From the NCBI GenBank assembly GCA_002482505.1, contig DLGD01000016.1:1-64000 (forward strand): 64,000 nt of DNA, read 5' to 3'. Numbering within the stretch: the first letter of the stretch is position 1; each line of letters opens with the position of its first letter. The position numbers and the translations under genes are program-made. This document shows positions 50,419 to 58,380 of the stretch, one piece after another. The notes under the pieces are model-generated. The model searched no databases and was not told where the DNA came from. It saw nothing but the letters and a program-made list of their open reading frames with translations. This DNA comes from Christensenella sp. UBA7703 (GTDB taxonomy: Bacteria > Bacillota > Clostridia > Christensenellales > CAG-138).

Positions 50419-51468
50419 TTACGCTTTTTCGCGGTTAAACAGCCCGATCAGTGTGAGCAGGACAAAGCCAACCACAACCGCGATCATGCCGTTTGCCGTT
50501 GGGCCTTTTGCTGAAGAGGCGAGCCCAAAGTTATGGCAGATTGCCGCGCCGACGACAAAGCCGGTCACGGTGATGCCCGCGTCGGAGTTGCCTTCGCCCG
50601 CGAGAATCACCTGCCGCAGCGGGCAGCCGCCGAGCAGCACGCTGCCCCAGCCAACCAGCGCCATGCCGAGGAAATTCCAGAGCCCGTCGGTATGCGCAAC
50701 GGGTTGATCCGCAAATGAAAGATGGAACTTACCAAGAATCAGATTGCCGACAATGGTAGTTACGATGACAGCCGCAAATCCCCACAGCATAGAAAAATCC
50801 TTGAAGAGCATCGCGTCTCGGCTTGCCGCAACGGTGCAAAAACGCGAGCGCTGGCACAGACCGCCAACGACAAGGCCTACCACGAGTGCAATCAAAATCG
50901 GCGCATGCATCGACCCTGGGCCGGATTCACTCGCGGCAAACAGCGCGGGAAGAAACGCGGAAAGCGCCATGATGACCGCCGCAATAATCGGAAGTGTCAG
51001 CCCTTCCGTGAGGCTCTGCGCATAAGCGCGCTTGAGCGTGAAGCCGCCACGCATCCAGAGCGTACCGACAAAAATGCCAGCAACAAAGCCAACAAGTCCG
51101 ATCAACGCATTGAGATCGCCACCGCCTACGCGGAGCATCATGCGAAGCGGGCAACCGAGGAACATCAAAGCGCCAACCATCACAACAACCGCAATGACAA
51201 ACCGCGTCATTGGCGAGGAACCGCCGCGCGGCTTAAATTCCTTGGTCAGCATGGCAACGATCATCGCGCCGAGGATCATACCGACGATCTCAGGACGAAC
51301 ATATTGCACCACCTCGGCCGAGTGCAGCTTCAGTGCACCGGACGTATCCCGCAGGAAGCAAGCGATGCAAAATCCCATATTGCCAGGATTACCAAGCGCG
51401 CTGAGCGCCAGTGCGGCTATGCCGATCACGACGCCTGTAAGAATGACCCAGAAGTTACGTTTTTTCAT
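50419..51468 (-). CDS. yedE: YedE family putative selenium transporter
   Basis: A 349-residue membrane protein of the YeeE/YedE family. About nine to ten membrane segments are visible. Conserved cysteine motifs in the pore region are NMGFCIACFLRDTSG, FLGCPLRMMLRVGGGD, LCQRSRFCTVAASRDAML and LLGGCPLRQVILAGEGNSD. The ATG at 51468 is set by AAGGAG 6 nt upstream. Selenium rather than thiosulfate as substrate is inferred from the neighbouring YedF, DUF3343 and SelD. An inverted repeat lies in its leader. Confidence 0.88.
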   Translation of the reverse strand: MKKRNFWVILTGVVIGIAALALSALGNPGNMGFCIACFLRDTSGALKLHSAEVVQYVRPEIVGMILGAMIVAMLTKEFKPRGGSSPMTRFVIAVVVMVGALMFLGCPLRMMLRVGGGDLNALIGLVGFVAGIFVGTLWMRGGFTLKRAYAQSLTEGLTLPIIAAVIMALSAFLPALFAASESGPGSMHAPILIALVVGLVVGGLCQRSRFCTVAASRDAMLFKDFSMLWGFAAVIVTTIVGNLILGKFHLSFADQPVAHTDGLWNFLGMALVGWGSVLLGGCPLRQVILAGEGNSDAGITVTGFVVGAAICHNFGLASSAKGPTANGMIAVVVGFVLLTLIGLFNREKA

Positions 51469-51512
51469 ATGTTTCTCCTTCATCCATTTATTGTTTTCTT
51501 TGTATTTCACTC

Positions 51513-51541
51513 TTGCCTACTTCTTTACTGAAAATAGGCAA
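51513..51541 (-). promoter_or_regulatory. Inverted repeat in the yedE leader
   Basis: TTGCCTACTT (51513-51522) and AAATAGGCAA (51532-51541) pair over 10 bp with one wobble and a nine-base loop, about 45 nt upstream of yedE. It could be an operator or an RNA hairpin. I found no convincing promoter for yedE nearby. Confidence 0.45.
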
Positions 51542-51640
51542 CACAAAACTAAGCCCGCTCAAACGGCTTCGTTTTTCGCAGGGAAAGACTCCACTCTTTT
51601 CTATTCAGCTTGATTTGTACTGATTTTACGGATGGCGGTC

Positions 51641-51669
51641 TTGTCTATTCGCCGTTGTTCGGATATACT
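51641..51669 (+). promoter_or_regulatory. Promoter of the aminotransferase V gene
   Basis: TTGTCT (51641-51646), 17 nt and TATACT (51664-51669). AAGGA lies 8 nt before the ATG. Confidence 0.75.
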
Positions 51670-51710
51670 GTAGCATAGAAAATCGTTATACACAAGTAAG
51701 GATAACGAAA

Positions 51711-52883
51711 ATGTCTCAAGAATTTTTATCTACCCGCACGGTTTATCTGGATCAAGCGGCGACCTCCCGCCCGAAAGCAGCGGGGGTTGGCGAAGCCATG
51801 CGTTTTTACATCGACGAAGTCTGCGCAAACGTCAATCGCTCCACCTATGCCGCTGCGACGGATGCCGCCATGCGTGTGTTGGACGTGCGTGAGCAGCTTT
51901 GCGCCCTGTTTGGCTTTGGCGATCCGACGCATGTCATCTTCACCCCCGGACAAACCGTCTCGCTCAACATGGTCATCAAGGGGTTGCTTCGTCCCGGTGA
52001 CCATGCGCTGGTAAGCCCCTTGGAGCACAATGGCGTCATGCGCCCGCTGACGCAGTTGCTGGAGCACGGTGTTTCGTTTGATCGCATCCCACTCGCCGGG
52101 GACGATACGTTGGATCTCGATGCCGCGCGGCGGATGATTCGCCCGAACACGCGGCTGGTCGTCCTCACACATGCCTCTAATGTCAGCGGAACGATTTTAC
52201 CGATTTTGGAAATCAGTACTCTCTGCCGCGAGAAGGGTGTCTTCTTTGCCGTGGACGCGGCGCAGACGGCGGGGCATGTTCCGATTGATCTTACCGCTAC
52301 GCCTGTTGACGCGCTCTGTGTGCCTGCGCACAAGGGGTTGCGCGGGCCTTCCGGTATCGGCGCCCTGTTGCTCTCGCCCGCGCTTGCCAAGGCGCTCGAC
52401 CCGCTCATCACGGGTGGTACGGGCAGTGATTCGCATACGGAAGTTCAGCCGGACTATATGCCGGATCGTTTCGAGAGCGGCACTCCCAATCTGCCCGGCC
52501 TCTACGGTCTCCACGCCGCGCTCCGCGAATTGGAGCAGGAAGGGTTGCCCACCCGCCACGCGCAGGAGAAAACGCTCCTGTTGCAGCTCCTGAGCGGGCT
52601 GGAAGCATTCCCCGATATCCGGATCCTCGGGACACGAGATCTCGCGCGAAAAGTCGGTTTGGTCTCTGTCGATTTTACCGCACGGCGCGATAACGCAGAC
52701 GTTGCCGATCGACTTGCAACCGAGTTTGGTATATTCACACGCTGTGGACTGCATTGCGCGCCAAACGCACACAAAACCTATGGCACATTTCCGCAAGGAA
52801 CGGTACGCTTTTCATTCAACAACACCAACTCAGCCAAAGAGATCGACGATACGCTCCGCGCCATCCATACGATTCTAAAGTAG
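51711..52883 (+). CDS. Aminotransferase class V, cysteine desulfurase-like (EF2568 type)
   Basis: A PLP enzyme of 390 residues. It begins VYLDQAATSRPKA; the PLP lysine lies in CVPAHKGLRGPSG, and the C-terminal catalytic cysteine region is FTRCGLHCAPNAHKTYGT. This fits the TIGR01977 family, found beside selenium-dependent molybdenum hydroxylase genes. It may release S or Se from cysteine or selenocysteine for SelD; that role is inferred. It diverges from the yedE operon and has its own promoter and terminator. Confidence 0.88.
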   Translation: MSQEFLSTRTVYLDQAATSRPKAAGVGEAMRFYIDEVCANVNRSTYAAATDAAMRVLDVREQLCALFGFGDPTHVIFTPGQTVSLNMVIKGLLRPGDHALVSPLEHNGVMRPLTQLLEHGVSFDRIPLAGDDTLDLDAARRMIRPNTRLVVLTHASNVSGTILPILEISTLCREKGVFFAVDAAQTAGHVPIDLTATPVDALCVPAHKGLRGPSGIGALLLSPALAKALDPLITGGTGSDSHTEVQPDYMPDRFESGTPNLPGLYGLHAALRELEQEGLPTRHAQEKTLLLQLLSGLEAFPDIRILGTRDLARKVGLVSVDFTARRDNADVADRLATEFGIFTRCGLHCAPNAHKTYGTFPQGTVRFSFNNTNSAKEIDDTLRAIHTILK

Positions 52884-52897
52884 CACACAAACACAAT

Positions 52898-52935
52898 AGA
52901 GGGTGCTCCGCATACACGGGGCACCCTCTTGGCTT
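52898..52935. terminator. Terminator between the aminotransferase and membrane-protein genes
   Basis: A perfect 9-bp stem AGAGGGTGC/GCACCCTCT (52898-52906 with 52921-52929) with a long partly paired loop; the T tracts are weak on both sides. Confidence 0.6.
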
Positions 52936-52943
52936 TGCGTGGG

Positions 52944-53549
52944 TTACGATTCCTGCCGTGAAAAATAGCGATACGAGAGTATCCCAATCGGTAAAAAGTA
53001 TGCGCACCAGAACTCCAGAATCGCGGTGCCGATCCATTCCGCGCCTTGCATGTCACCTGAAAATAGCCCCAATATCGGCATGAGGAAACACATCGGTGCA
53101 AACACACCATGCACAAGCAGTAGTATCTTCAGTGCGCGATCCCCTTTGTCGCGCACGCGGATTGTCAACCCGGCGAAGAATGTCGAAAATGCCATCAGGC
53201 AGTAGCCAAGCATGTCCAGATCAAACATCATGCCAAACGTGCGATAGTCCAGCAGTTGCAAGGCAACCCTCGTCAGAGCCATATTGCGTACCGTCGAAAG
53301 CTGCACAAAGTAGACCATGACATTGCAAAACGTATAGATCGCGCCGAAGGCAACCGCGCACATCGCCGCGGCCTTCGCGTCCGGTCGCGAAAAGCGATAG
53401 AACGCGCCGTTCATCAGCATAAGCCCAAGCGCAATTGCGATGCTCGAACCATAACAGAGCGCTATCGGCCCCGTCAGCATGCAGACGGCGAACCCGACCG
53501 CGCCCAGTATGACGGCCGCGCTTCCGGTTTTTCCAATCCTGATATCCAT
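52944..53549 (-). CDS. Uncharacterised multi-pass membrane protein
   Basis: A 201-residue protein with about six membrane segments and no domain I can name with confidence; the pattern LGLMLMNGAFYRFSRPDAKA resembles DUF4386-like proteins only loosely. The ATG at 53549 follows AAAGGAG by 11 nt. It lies 31 nt downstream of the TetR gene and is probably its regulated partner. Substrate and role are unknown. Confidence 0.7.
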   Translation of the reverse strand: MDIRIGKTGSAAVILGAVGFAVCMLTGPIALCYGSSIAIALGLMLMNGAFYRFSRPDAKAAAMCAVAFGAIYTFCNVMVYFVQLSTVRNMALTRVALQLLDYRTFGMMFDLDMLGYCLMAFSTFFAGLTIRVRDKGDRALKILLLVHGVFAPMCFLMPILGLFSGDMQGAEWIGTAILEFWCAYFLPIGILSYRYFSRQES

Positions 53550-53580
53550 TTTTGGTCTTTCTCCTTTGTTATGTTCAAAA

Positions 53581-54165
53581 TCAAGCGTTATCTTTTTGCT
53601 CATTCAGCAGCCAACCCGAAACGCGAAGCAGAAAAGCCTCCCGTTGTGTTACGTCTGCCCAATCCACACCAATACAATCCTTGAGGACATCTTTGCGCAG
53701 AAATGCGCTCTGCAAAACCGCCGTCAGGCAAAACGAACGAATCATCGATTCAGCGTCTTCCCCACCGGGTGAAACCGTTTTGGAGAAGCCCCGCGTAGTG
53801 CCAATCGTGTTGTCACGGGCGGACGGTGCGTTCAGATCGCCAAGAATCGAGATGCGCGAAATCTGCGAGTGCTGGTCCAAATAATCCGCAACCTGCGCAG
53901 CAACCTTGCCAAGGCATTCCGCCCTTCCGGCATCCGGCGGCAGCTTCGGCACAAACGAGCCGACCACGCCGCCGATCATCCGCTGGACGCACGCTTCGAT
54001 CAATTTTGCCTTCGAAGAGAAATAGTAGTTCACCAATCCGACGCTGATGTTCGCCCGCTCCGCAATCTGCCGGATCGTGACCCGCTCTGTATCGCCGTCG
54101 CTCTCTAGAATCAGCCCTTCCGCCGCTTGCAAAATCCGTTCCGTGGATCGTTCCGCATTTTCCAT
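53581..54165 (-). CDS. TetR/AcrR family transcription regulator
   Basis: A 194-residue repressor. The helix-turn-helix region is VTIRQIAERANISVGLVNYYFSSKAKLIEA (about residues 28-57), with the typical YYF of TetR proteins. The C-terminal ligand domain is unassigned. Its own promoter carries a palindrome at the predicted start site, so it likely represses itself and the downstream membrane protein. It interrupts the selenium genes and no functional link to them is visible. Confidence 0.9.
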   Translation of the reverse strand: MENAERSTERILQAAEGLILESDGDTERVTIRQIAERANISVGLVNYYFSSKAKLIEACVQRMIGGVVGSFVPKLPPDAGRAECLGKVAAQVADYLDQHSQISRISILGDLNAPSARDNTIGTTRGFSKTVSPGGEDAESMIRSFCLTAVLQSAFLRKDVLKDCIGVDWADVTQREAFLLRVSGWLLNEQKDNA

Positions 54166-54182
54166 AGTTGTTTCTCCGTTAT

Positions 54183-54195
54183 TGAACGTTGTTCA
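54183..54195. promoter_or_regulatory. Likely TetR operator
   Basis: The palindrome TGAACGTTGTTCA (5-bp arms TGAAC/GTTCA) covers positions about +2 to +14 of the predicted tetR transcript, right after the -10 box. A repressor bound here would block initiation. Confidence 0.65.
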
Positions 54196-54203
54196 GTTTT
54201 TTC

Positions 54204-54232
54204 AGTATAGCGATTCCGGTTTTCGTTGTCAA
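54204..54232 (-). promoter_or_regulatory. Promoter of the tetR-membrane protein operon
   Basis: The minus strand reads TTGACA (54232-54227), 17 nt and TATACT (54209-54204). Confidence 0.8.
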
Positions 54233-54234
54233 GC

Positions 54235-54257
54235 AAAAACCCGCCGAATCCGGCGGG
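54235..54257 (-). terminator. Terminator of the yqeC-yqeB-selD operon
   Basis: A perfect 7-bp GC stem CCCGCCG/CGGCGGG with an AATC loop and five Ts on the minus strand. It abuts the tetR promoter. Confidence 0.85.
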
Positions 54258-54289
54258 CAAAATCGCGACTATTCTATTATTTGTGTGGC

Positions 54290-55324
54290 TTATACCAAGT
54301 AGATCGATTTGTCCGATTTGGCGATGACAGTGCCAATGCGCTGCGCGCTCGGTACACTCGCGCGAAGATCGCGCTCCAGCGCGTCCGCGTCCCTCGGATC
54401 GACCGCGATGAGCAGACCGCCGGATGTCTGCGGATCAAAGAGCGCATCCCGCACCTGGAGCGGCAGAGTGCCCTCGTCCACGAATGGCTCGGCGTAATTT
54501 CGGTTGCGATAAACGCCTGCGGGCAGCAGTCCCATGTTCGCAAACTCCAGCACACGCGGCAGAAAATCGATCGCCCCGGTCTCCACGCGCGCGGAAAGTT
54601 CGGAGCCCTGCATCATCTCAAGCATATGCCCCATCAGCGAAAATCCTGTCACATCCGTACAGGCGTGTACGCGATAATTGACCGCGCAGTCCCGCGCGCC
54701 TTTGTTGAGCGTGGTCATCAGCGCAATCGCGCGGTCAATCTCACCCGTCTCCAGCATCTCCGCCTTTTCCGCCGTGGTCAGGATGCCAACGCCGAGCGGC
54801 TTGGTGAGAAACAACACATCGCCCTCGTGTGCGCCGAGATTTTTATAAAACTTTTCAGGATGCACGAACCCGGTTACACAAAGCCCATATTTCGGCACAT
54901 CGTCGAATATGCTGTGCCCGCCGGTAATGATCGCCCCCGCTTCAAACGCCTTGCTATAGCCGCCCGCGAGGATCGCCTGCACCGCACTTTGCGGCATGCT
55001 TTCGGGAATGCAGAGCAGGTTGAGCGCGAGTTTGGGTTCTCCGCCCATGGCGTATACATCCGATAGCGCGTTCGTCGCGGCAATCTGCCCGAAGGTGAAC
55101 GGATCGTCCACGATCGGCGGAAAGAAATCAACCGTCTGCACCAGCGCCAGTTCGTCGCTGACGCGATAGACGGAAGCGTCGTCCGAACGGTCAAACCCGA
55201 CCAGCAGATTCGGGTCCTGATGTGTTGGCATGTCGCCAAGGAGCTTGGAGAGCGTGCCCGCGCCAACCTTTGCGCCACAACCGGCGCAACTGGAAAGCTT
55301 CGTGAGCTTTACTTCTGTTTCCAT
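54290..55324 (-). CDS. selD: Selenide, water dikinase (selenophosphate synthetase), Cys form
   Basis: Makes selenophosphate from selenide and ATP, the Se donor for all known Se pathways. The N-terminal active-site loop reads LSSCAGCGAKVGAG (about residues 10-23), with Cys where some homologs have selenocysteine. ATP-binding segments DDASVYRV and FFPPIVDDPFTFGQIAATNALSDVYAMGG and the DVTGFSLMGH, QTSGGLL motifs are intact. 344 residues. The ATG follows GGGAGG and lies 16 nt inside the end of yqeB, so it is translationally coupled. Confidence 0.96.
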   Translation of the reverse strand: METEVKLTKLSSCAGCGAKVGAGTLSKLLGDMPTHQDPNLLVGFDRSDDASVYRVSDELALVQTVDFFPPIVDDPFTFGQIAATNALSDVYAMGGEPKLALNLLCIPESMPQSAVQAILAGGYSKAFEAGAIITGGHSIFDDVPKYGLCVTGFVHPEKFYKNLGAHEGDVLFLTKPLGVGILTTAEKAEMLETGEIDRAIALMTTLNKGARDCAVNYRVHACTDVTGFSLMGHMLEMMQGSELSARVETGAIDFLPRVLEFANMGLLPAGVYRNRNYAEPFVDEGTLPLQVRDALFDPQTSGGLLIAVDPRDADALERDLRASVPSAQRIGTVIAKSDKSIYLV

Positions 55325-56118
55325 TGATAGCCTCCCGCAGACAACCCGTGCAGCACCGCCTCCAGCGCCCCGCCACCGACGGCAAGCGCTTTGTCGGACA
55401 CCGTGAAACAATGCGAAAGCTCGCATCTCGGGTCAACGTCTCCGCTTTTCATACCCTCATACACCACGATTCCATCCGGCAGCAGCCCGCGCAGTACGCC
55501 GCGAATACGCGAAACGACAGGTTCGCCGTCCACATAAGCGCAGGTTTCGCCCGCTTCTACCACATCGCCAATCTGTTTCACGCCGCGAAACACGCCCGCA
55601 CGCGGCGCGCGGAGCAACCGCTCCAGCGTAAAGCCCGCAATATTGCCGGGAATCCCCGTGTCCGGCAGAGCCGAACCGTTGTAATATACCCTCCCGAGTG
55701 TATGCCCGCGCGCGGTCTCCACTACCGCATGGCAGTCTAACCCCGCCGTGAAGCCGGGGCCGATGCCGACGACAATCGACGCGTCGTCAATCTTCGTGCC
55801 GAGGTTTCGCTTGGCAAGAATCGCGTCAATAACCGCAACAGGGTTGAGCTTCCGCGCGGTCTCACCCGTCGGGTCGGCGAGCACGACCACATCGCCCGCG
55901 GCGAGAATCGTCTCCGCCGCCGCCGCGTTTGCGGCAAACCGCACGGTGATGTCCTCTACCGTGGCCTCGCCTTTGATGATTGCTTCCGAAAAGCAGATCG
56001 TTCTGCGGATGGAGGTCGGTTGCGGTAGGTCACTCATCACCACCGAAAAGCCACTCTTGTGGAGCCGAAACGCGATGCCGGTTGCGATATCTCCCGCCCC
56101 GCGTACCCAAATGATCAT
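55309..56118 (-). CDS. yqeB: Selenium-dependent molybdenum hydroxylase accessory protein YqeB (EF2563 family)
   Basis: A 269-residue member of the XdhC-related EF2563/YqeB family, a marker for the selenium-containing cofactor of molybdenum hydroxylases. It has an N-terminal Rossmann-like IIWVRGAGDIATGIAFRLH, GIGPGFTAGLDCHAVVETARGH in the centre and a conserved C-terminal SDKALAVGGGALEAVL. Its biochemical step is unproven. The ATG at 56118 follows GAGG. It lies between yqeC (gap 42 nt) and selD (overlap). Confidence 0.92.
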   Translation of the reverse strand: MIIWVRGAGDIATGIAFRLHKSGFSVVMSDLPQPTSIRRTICFSEAIIKGEATVEDITVRFAANAAAAETILAAGDVVVLADPTGETARKLNPVAVIDAILAKRNLGTKIDDASIVVGIGPGFTAGLDCHAVVETARGHTLGRVYYNGSALPDTGIPGNIAGFTLERLLRAPRAGVFRGVKQIGDVVEAGETCAYVDGEPVVSRIRGVLRGLLPDGIVVYEGMKSGDVDPRCELSHCFTVSDKALAVGGGALEAVLHGLSAGGYQWKQK

Positions 56119-56160
56119 AAAAAACCTCGTAGACTTCACGCTGAATACGTGAGAATTTCG

Positions 56161-56883
56161 TTATTGTTTGCCGAGCGCTGCGATGACTACTCGCTCCACA
56201 TCAAATCGCTCCAGTTCGGTTGCGATGGCGAGCGCTGCGTTTTTTCGCGCGTCATCGTCCGCTTTGTTGAGCAGCACCGCAAAGCGTGCGCCCTTCGGAA
56301 CATTCTTTCGCTGTCCGTCGGCGTGTCCAAGTACAAGCGCGATATCGTCTACGGAGACCGGATCTGCCTGTGCCTTGCCGCACAGCGCGGCGTAGCGATC
56401 CGCGCGAAACGCAGTATCGCCAATTGTCCGCCCGATTCCATCCAGCCCCGCAACCGCGATGACCAGCTTGCTTTCGTTCGGGATCACCGGCTCGTGCTCG
56501 GCTGGCGCTTTCAGCGGTAGCCGTTTTGCGCCGTCCGCTTCGATCAGAACATAATCCGCACACGCCGCCAGCGTCTCCATCGGTAGAATTGGCGCGGAGA
56601 GCTTGCCCTCCTTGGATGCTGTGCCAAAGCAAATCAGCGGCTCGCGATCCAACAGCGCTTTTGCTTCCTCCGGCGTTGCAGGGTTGTGTGTTCCAATGCC
56701 GTCCGGGGTGAAGATATGTGTCGTGGTGGTGATGATCACACGCGCGCCCGCCTGAGCCAGCTCGTGCGCAAGCCGCAGCAAAAGCGTCGTTTTACCGCCG
56801 CCGCCGACCAGTGCGGTGATGCCGCGCGGAATGCCAAACGCCGTGACGATGCTCGATTCATTTGTGCAAAAAAACGTCTGCAC
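56161..56883 (-). CDS. yqeC: Selenium-dependent hydroxylase accessory protein YqeC
   Basis: A 240-residue P-loop protein, one of the two unique markers of the Se-cofactor trait with YqeB. The phosphate-binding loop is ALVGGGGKTTLLLRLAHELA (about residues 22-41), followed by ITTTTHIF, LIEADGAKRLPLKAPAEHEPVIP and LLNKAD. A GTG at 56883 is chosen because GGGAG lies 9 nt upstream; the region above it belongs to the promoter. It is first gene of yqeC-yqeB-selD. Confidence 0.93.
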   Translation of the reverse strand: MQTFFCTNESSIVTAFGIPRGITALVGGGGKTTLLLRLAHELAQAGARVIITTTTHIFTPDGIGTHNPATPEEAKALLDREPLICFGTASKEGKLSAPILPMETLAACADYVLIEADGAKRLPLKAPAEHEPVIPNESKLVIAVAGLDGIGRTIGDTAFRADRYAALCGKAQADPVSVDDIALVLGHADGQRKNVPKGARFAVLLNKADDDARKNAALAIATELERFDVERVVIAALGKQ

Positions 56884-56903
56884 GTATTCGTTCTCCCTGC
56901 ATG

Positions 56904-56933
56904 AGAATAACACTTTTTCAGGCGTTCTGTCAA
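56904..56933 (-). promoter_or_regulatory. Promoter of yqeC-yqeB-selD
   Basis: The minus strand reads TTGACA (56933-56928), an 18-nt spacer and TATTCT (56909-56904), the same hexamers and spacing as the alaS promoter. Confidence 0.65.
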
Positions 56934-56959
56934 ACCGTCTGGTTGCGGTTTCAGGCGTG

Positions 56960-56989
56960 AAAAAACCCGCACGGTGATTCCGCGCGGGT
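56960..56989 (-). terminator. Terminator of the first tRNA operon
   Basis: A 10-bp stem with one mismatch (ACCCGCACGG 56965-56974 with CCGCGCGGGT 56980-56989) and six Ts on the minus strand, directly after tRNA-Lys. It separates the tRNAs from yqeC. Confidence 0.85.
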
Positions 56990-56991
56990 CT

Positions 56992-57068
56992 TGGTACCCC
57001 CTCAGGGATTCGAACCCTGGACACCCTGATTAAGAGTCAGGTGCTCTAGCCAACTGAGCTAAGGAGGC
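56992..57068 (-). tRNA. tRNA-Lys (CTT)
   Basis: A complete cloverleaf: acceptor GCCTCCT, TAGCTCAG D-arm, anticodon loop CTCTTAA (CTT), T-loop TTCGAAT, and encoded CCA. The pair G1-U72 is a wobble. Third gene of the Lys-Gly-Lys operon. Confidence 0.95.
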
Positions 57069-57154
57069 AAGATCGCTCTTTCGATGCTGCGCTTTCGCGC
57101 AAGCCAGAAAACTCCCAGAATATGATAGCGGCCATATGGCCGCCAGATATCGTT

Positions 57155-57230
57155 TGGAGCGGGAAACGGGGCTCGAACCCGCCACCTCAGCCTTGGCAAG
57201 GCTGCGCTCTACCAAATGAGCTACTCCCGC
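57155..57230 (-). tRNA. tRNA-Gly (GCC)
   Basis: Acceptor GCGGGAG/TTCCCGC, anticodon loop TTGCCAA (GCC) and encoded CCA. The sequence is identical to the tRNA-Gly at 60695-60770. Confidence 0.95.
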
Positions 57231-57263
57231 AAAAGGTGCCGCTTGCGACTGCGGCGGAAAAAT

Positions 57264-57340
57264 TGGTGCTCCCTCAGGGATTCGAACCCTGGACACCCTG
57301 ATTAAGAGTCAGGTGCTCTAGCCAACTGAGCTAAGGAAGC
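57264..57340 (-). tRNA. tRNA-Lys (CTT), second copy
   Basis: Acceptor GCTTCCT/AGGGAGC, anticodon loop CTCTTAA (CTT), encoded CCA. It differs from the copy at 56992 mainly in the acceptor stem. First gene of this operon. Confidence 0.95.
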
Positions 57341-57446
57341 GCATTTGGGCGCTCGGCGCTTCGCTGTTTCCAGCCGAAGGCCTGAGCCCTATCGTCAGCA
57401 GTTTGGGTTGAATTGTGGCTGCCATCCTCAAACCGCGGCAAAAAGT

Positions 57447-57474
57447 ATTATAGCATCTTTCGCGCGGATGTCAA
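57447..57474 (-). promoter_or_regulatory. Promoter of the Lys-Gly-Lys tRNA operon
   Basis: The minus strand reads TTGACA (57474-57469), 16 nt and TATAAT (57452-57447), full matches to both hexamers. The 100-nt leader between it and the first tRNA holds nothing else I recognise. Confidence 0.85.
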
Positions 57475-57562
57475 CCAATTCTGACCATGTTCTGTCGAAA
57501 AATTGAGATTCGCACCGCGAAAGATTTGTGTGCCGTTCGGCAGCATAAAACTACGACGGAAT

Positions 57563-57604
57563 TGTATACGCATTTCATAATTTTCGCAACAATTGTGTAT
57601 ACAC
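57563..57604. promoter_or_regulatory. Pair of GTATAC palindromes upstream of the TM2 gene
   Basis: TTGTATACG (57563-57571 region) and the perfect palindrome GTGTATACAC (57595-57604) lie 32 bp apart, about three helical turns, ending 2 bp before the -35 box at 57607. This is the arrangement of a regulator binding site; the regulator is unknown. Confidence 0.45.
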
Positions 57605-57606
57605 CC

Positions 57607-57634
57607 TTGCAAAACGGCACAGATACAGTATTAT
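57607..57634 (+). promoter_or_regulatory. Promoter of the TM2/SHOCT gene
   Basis: TTGCAA (57607-57612), 16 nt and TATTAT (57629-57634), leaving a leader of about 95 nt. Confidence 0.6.
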
Positions 57635-57737
57635 ATCTCTCAGAAAGAACATCCGTAAAATTGTATTGCGGAGTCGCTCTTGCCGGAGGGGGGAACACCG
57701 GCAGTGTGCGATAAAAAACTGAAGGGGGAACATTAAT

Positions 57738-58247
57738 ATGGAAACCAAATACTGTACCAATTGCGGGCGCGCGATTCAACCCGGAGAATTTCGCAGTGCA
57801 AACGGCACCTGCGGCGAATGCGCGGCAAAGGCGCAGAGCGCCAGCGTGCAAAGCGGGCAATATTCCAGCAAGGACTGGCTCGTGACGTTGCTGTTTTCAA
57901 TCTTTCTGGGTTATCTCGGCATCCATCGCTTCTATGTCGGTAAGATCGGCACGGGCATCCTCTGGCTGCTCACCGCGGGTTGCTTCGGCATCGGTGCGCT
58001 GGTGGATATCATCATGATCGCCACCGAGAATTTCACGGATGATGACAATCGTCTCATCGTTCAGGACTCGAGAAAAAGCCCGAATTACGGCTATTCTTAC
58101 GCTTCCAGCAACGCAAGCAGCGGAACAAAGTCCCCGCGTGAAGATGTGCTGGATCAGATCGAAAAACTCGCCAAACTCCGCGATTCCGGCGTGATTTCGC
58201 AGGAAGAGTTTGAGCAGAAGAAAGCCATCCTGATGTCGAAAATCTAA
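57738..58247 (+). CDS. Zinc-ribbon/TM2/SHOCT domain membrane protein
   Basis: A 169-residue membrane protein with three modules. An N-terminal zinc ribbon has CTNCG and CGEC (residues 6-31). A TM2 domain with two membrane helices covers about 46-95 (FLGYLGIHRFYVGKIGTGILWLLT). A C-terminal SHOCT motif is IEKLAKLRDSGVISQEEFEQKKAILM. The exact role is unknown; TM2 proteins are often stress or envelope related. GGGGG lies upstream of the ATG. Confidence 0.88.
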   Translation: METKYCTNCGRAIQPGEFRSANGTCGECAAKAQSASVQSGQYSSKDWLVTLLFSIFLGYLGIHRFYVGKIGTGILWLLTAGCFGIGALVDIIMIATENFTDDDNRLIVQDSRKSPNYGYSYASSNASSGTKSPREDVLDQIEKLAKLRDSGVISQEEFEQKKAILMSKI

Positions 58248-58267
58248 TAACGAATCTCATAAACTCC

Positions 58268-58293
58268 GAAAACCGCCCATCCGGGCGGTTTTC
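58268..58293 (+). terminator. Terminator of the TM2 gene
   Basis: A perfect 11-bp stem GAAAACCGCCC/GGGCGGTTTTC with an ATCC loop. The last stem bases supply the T run; the tail beyond is mixed. Confidence 0.75.
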
Positions 58294-58380
58294 TATATCT
58301 TGTGGTCACTTTTCCGTTTTTCGCCAATTCCTCACTAGCGATTGCGTCCGAAATCACCCGTCCTGTTCATCCTGCGTTAA

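Noticed and set aside
54290..55324. In-frame UGA (selenocysteine) in selD
   Set aside because: The frame is open through the active site with a cysteine codon; no TGA interrupts it.
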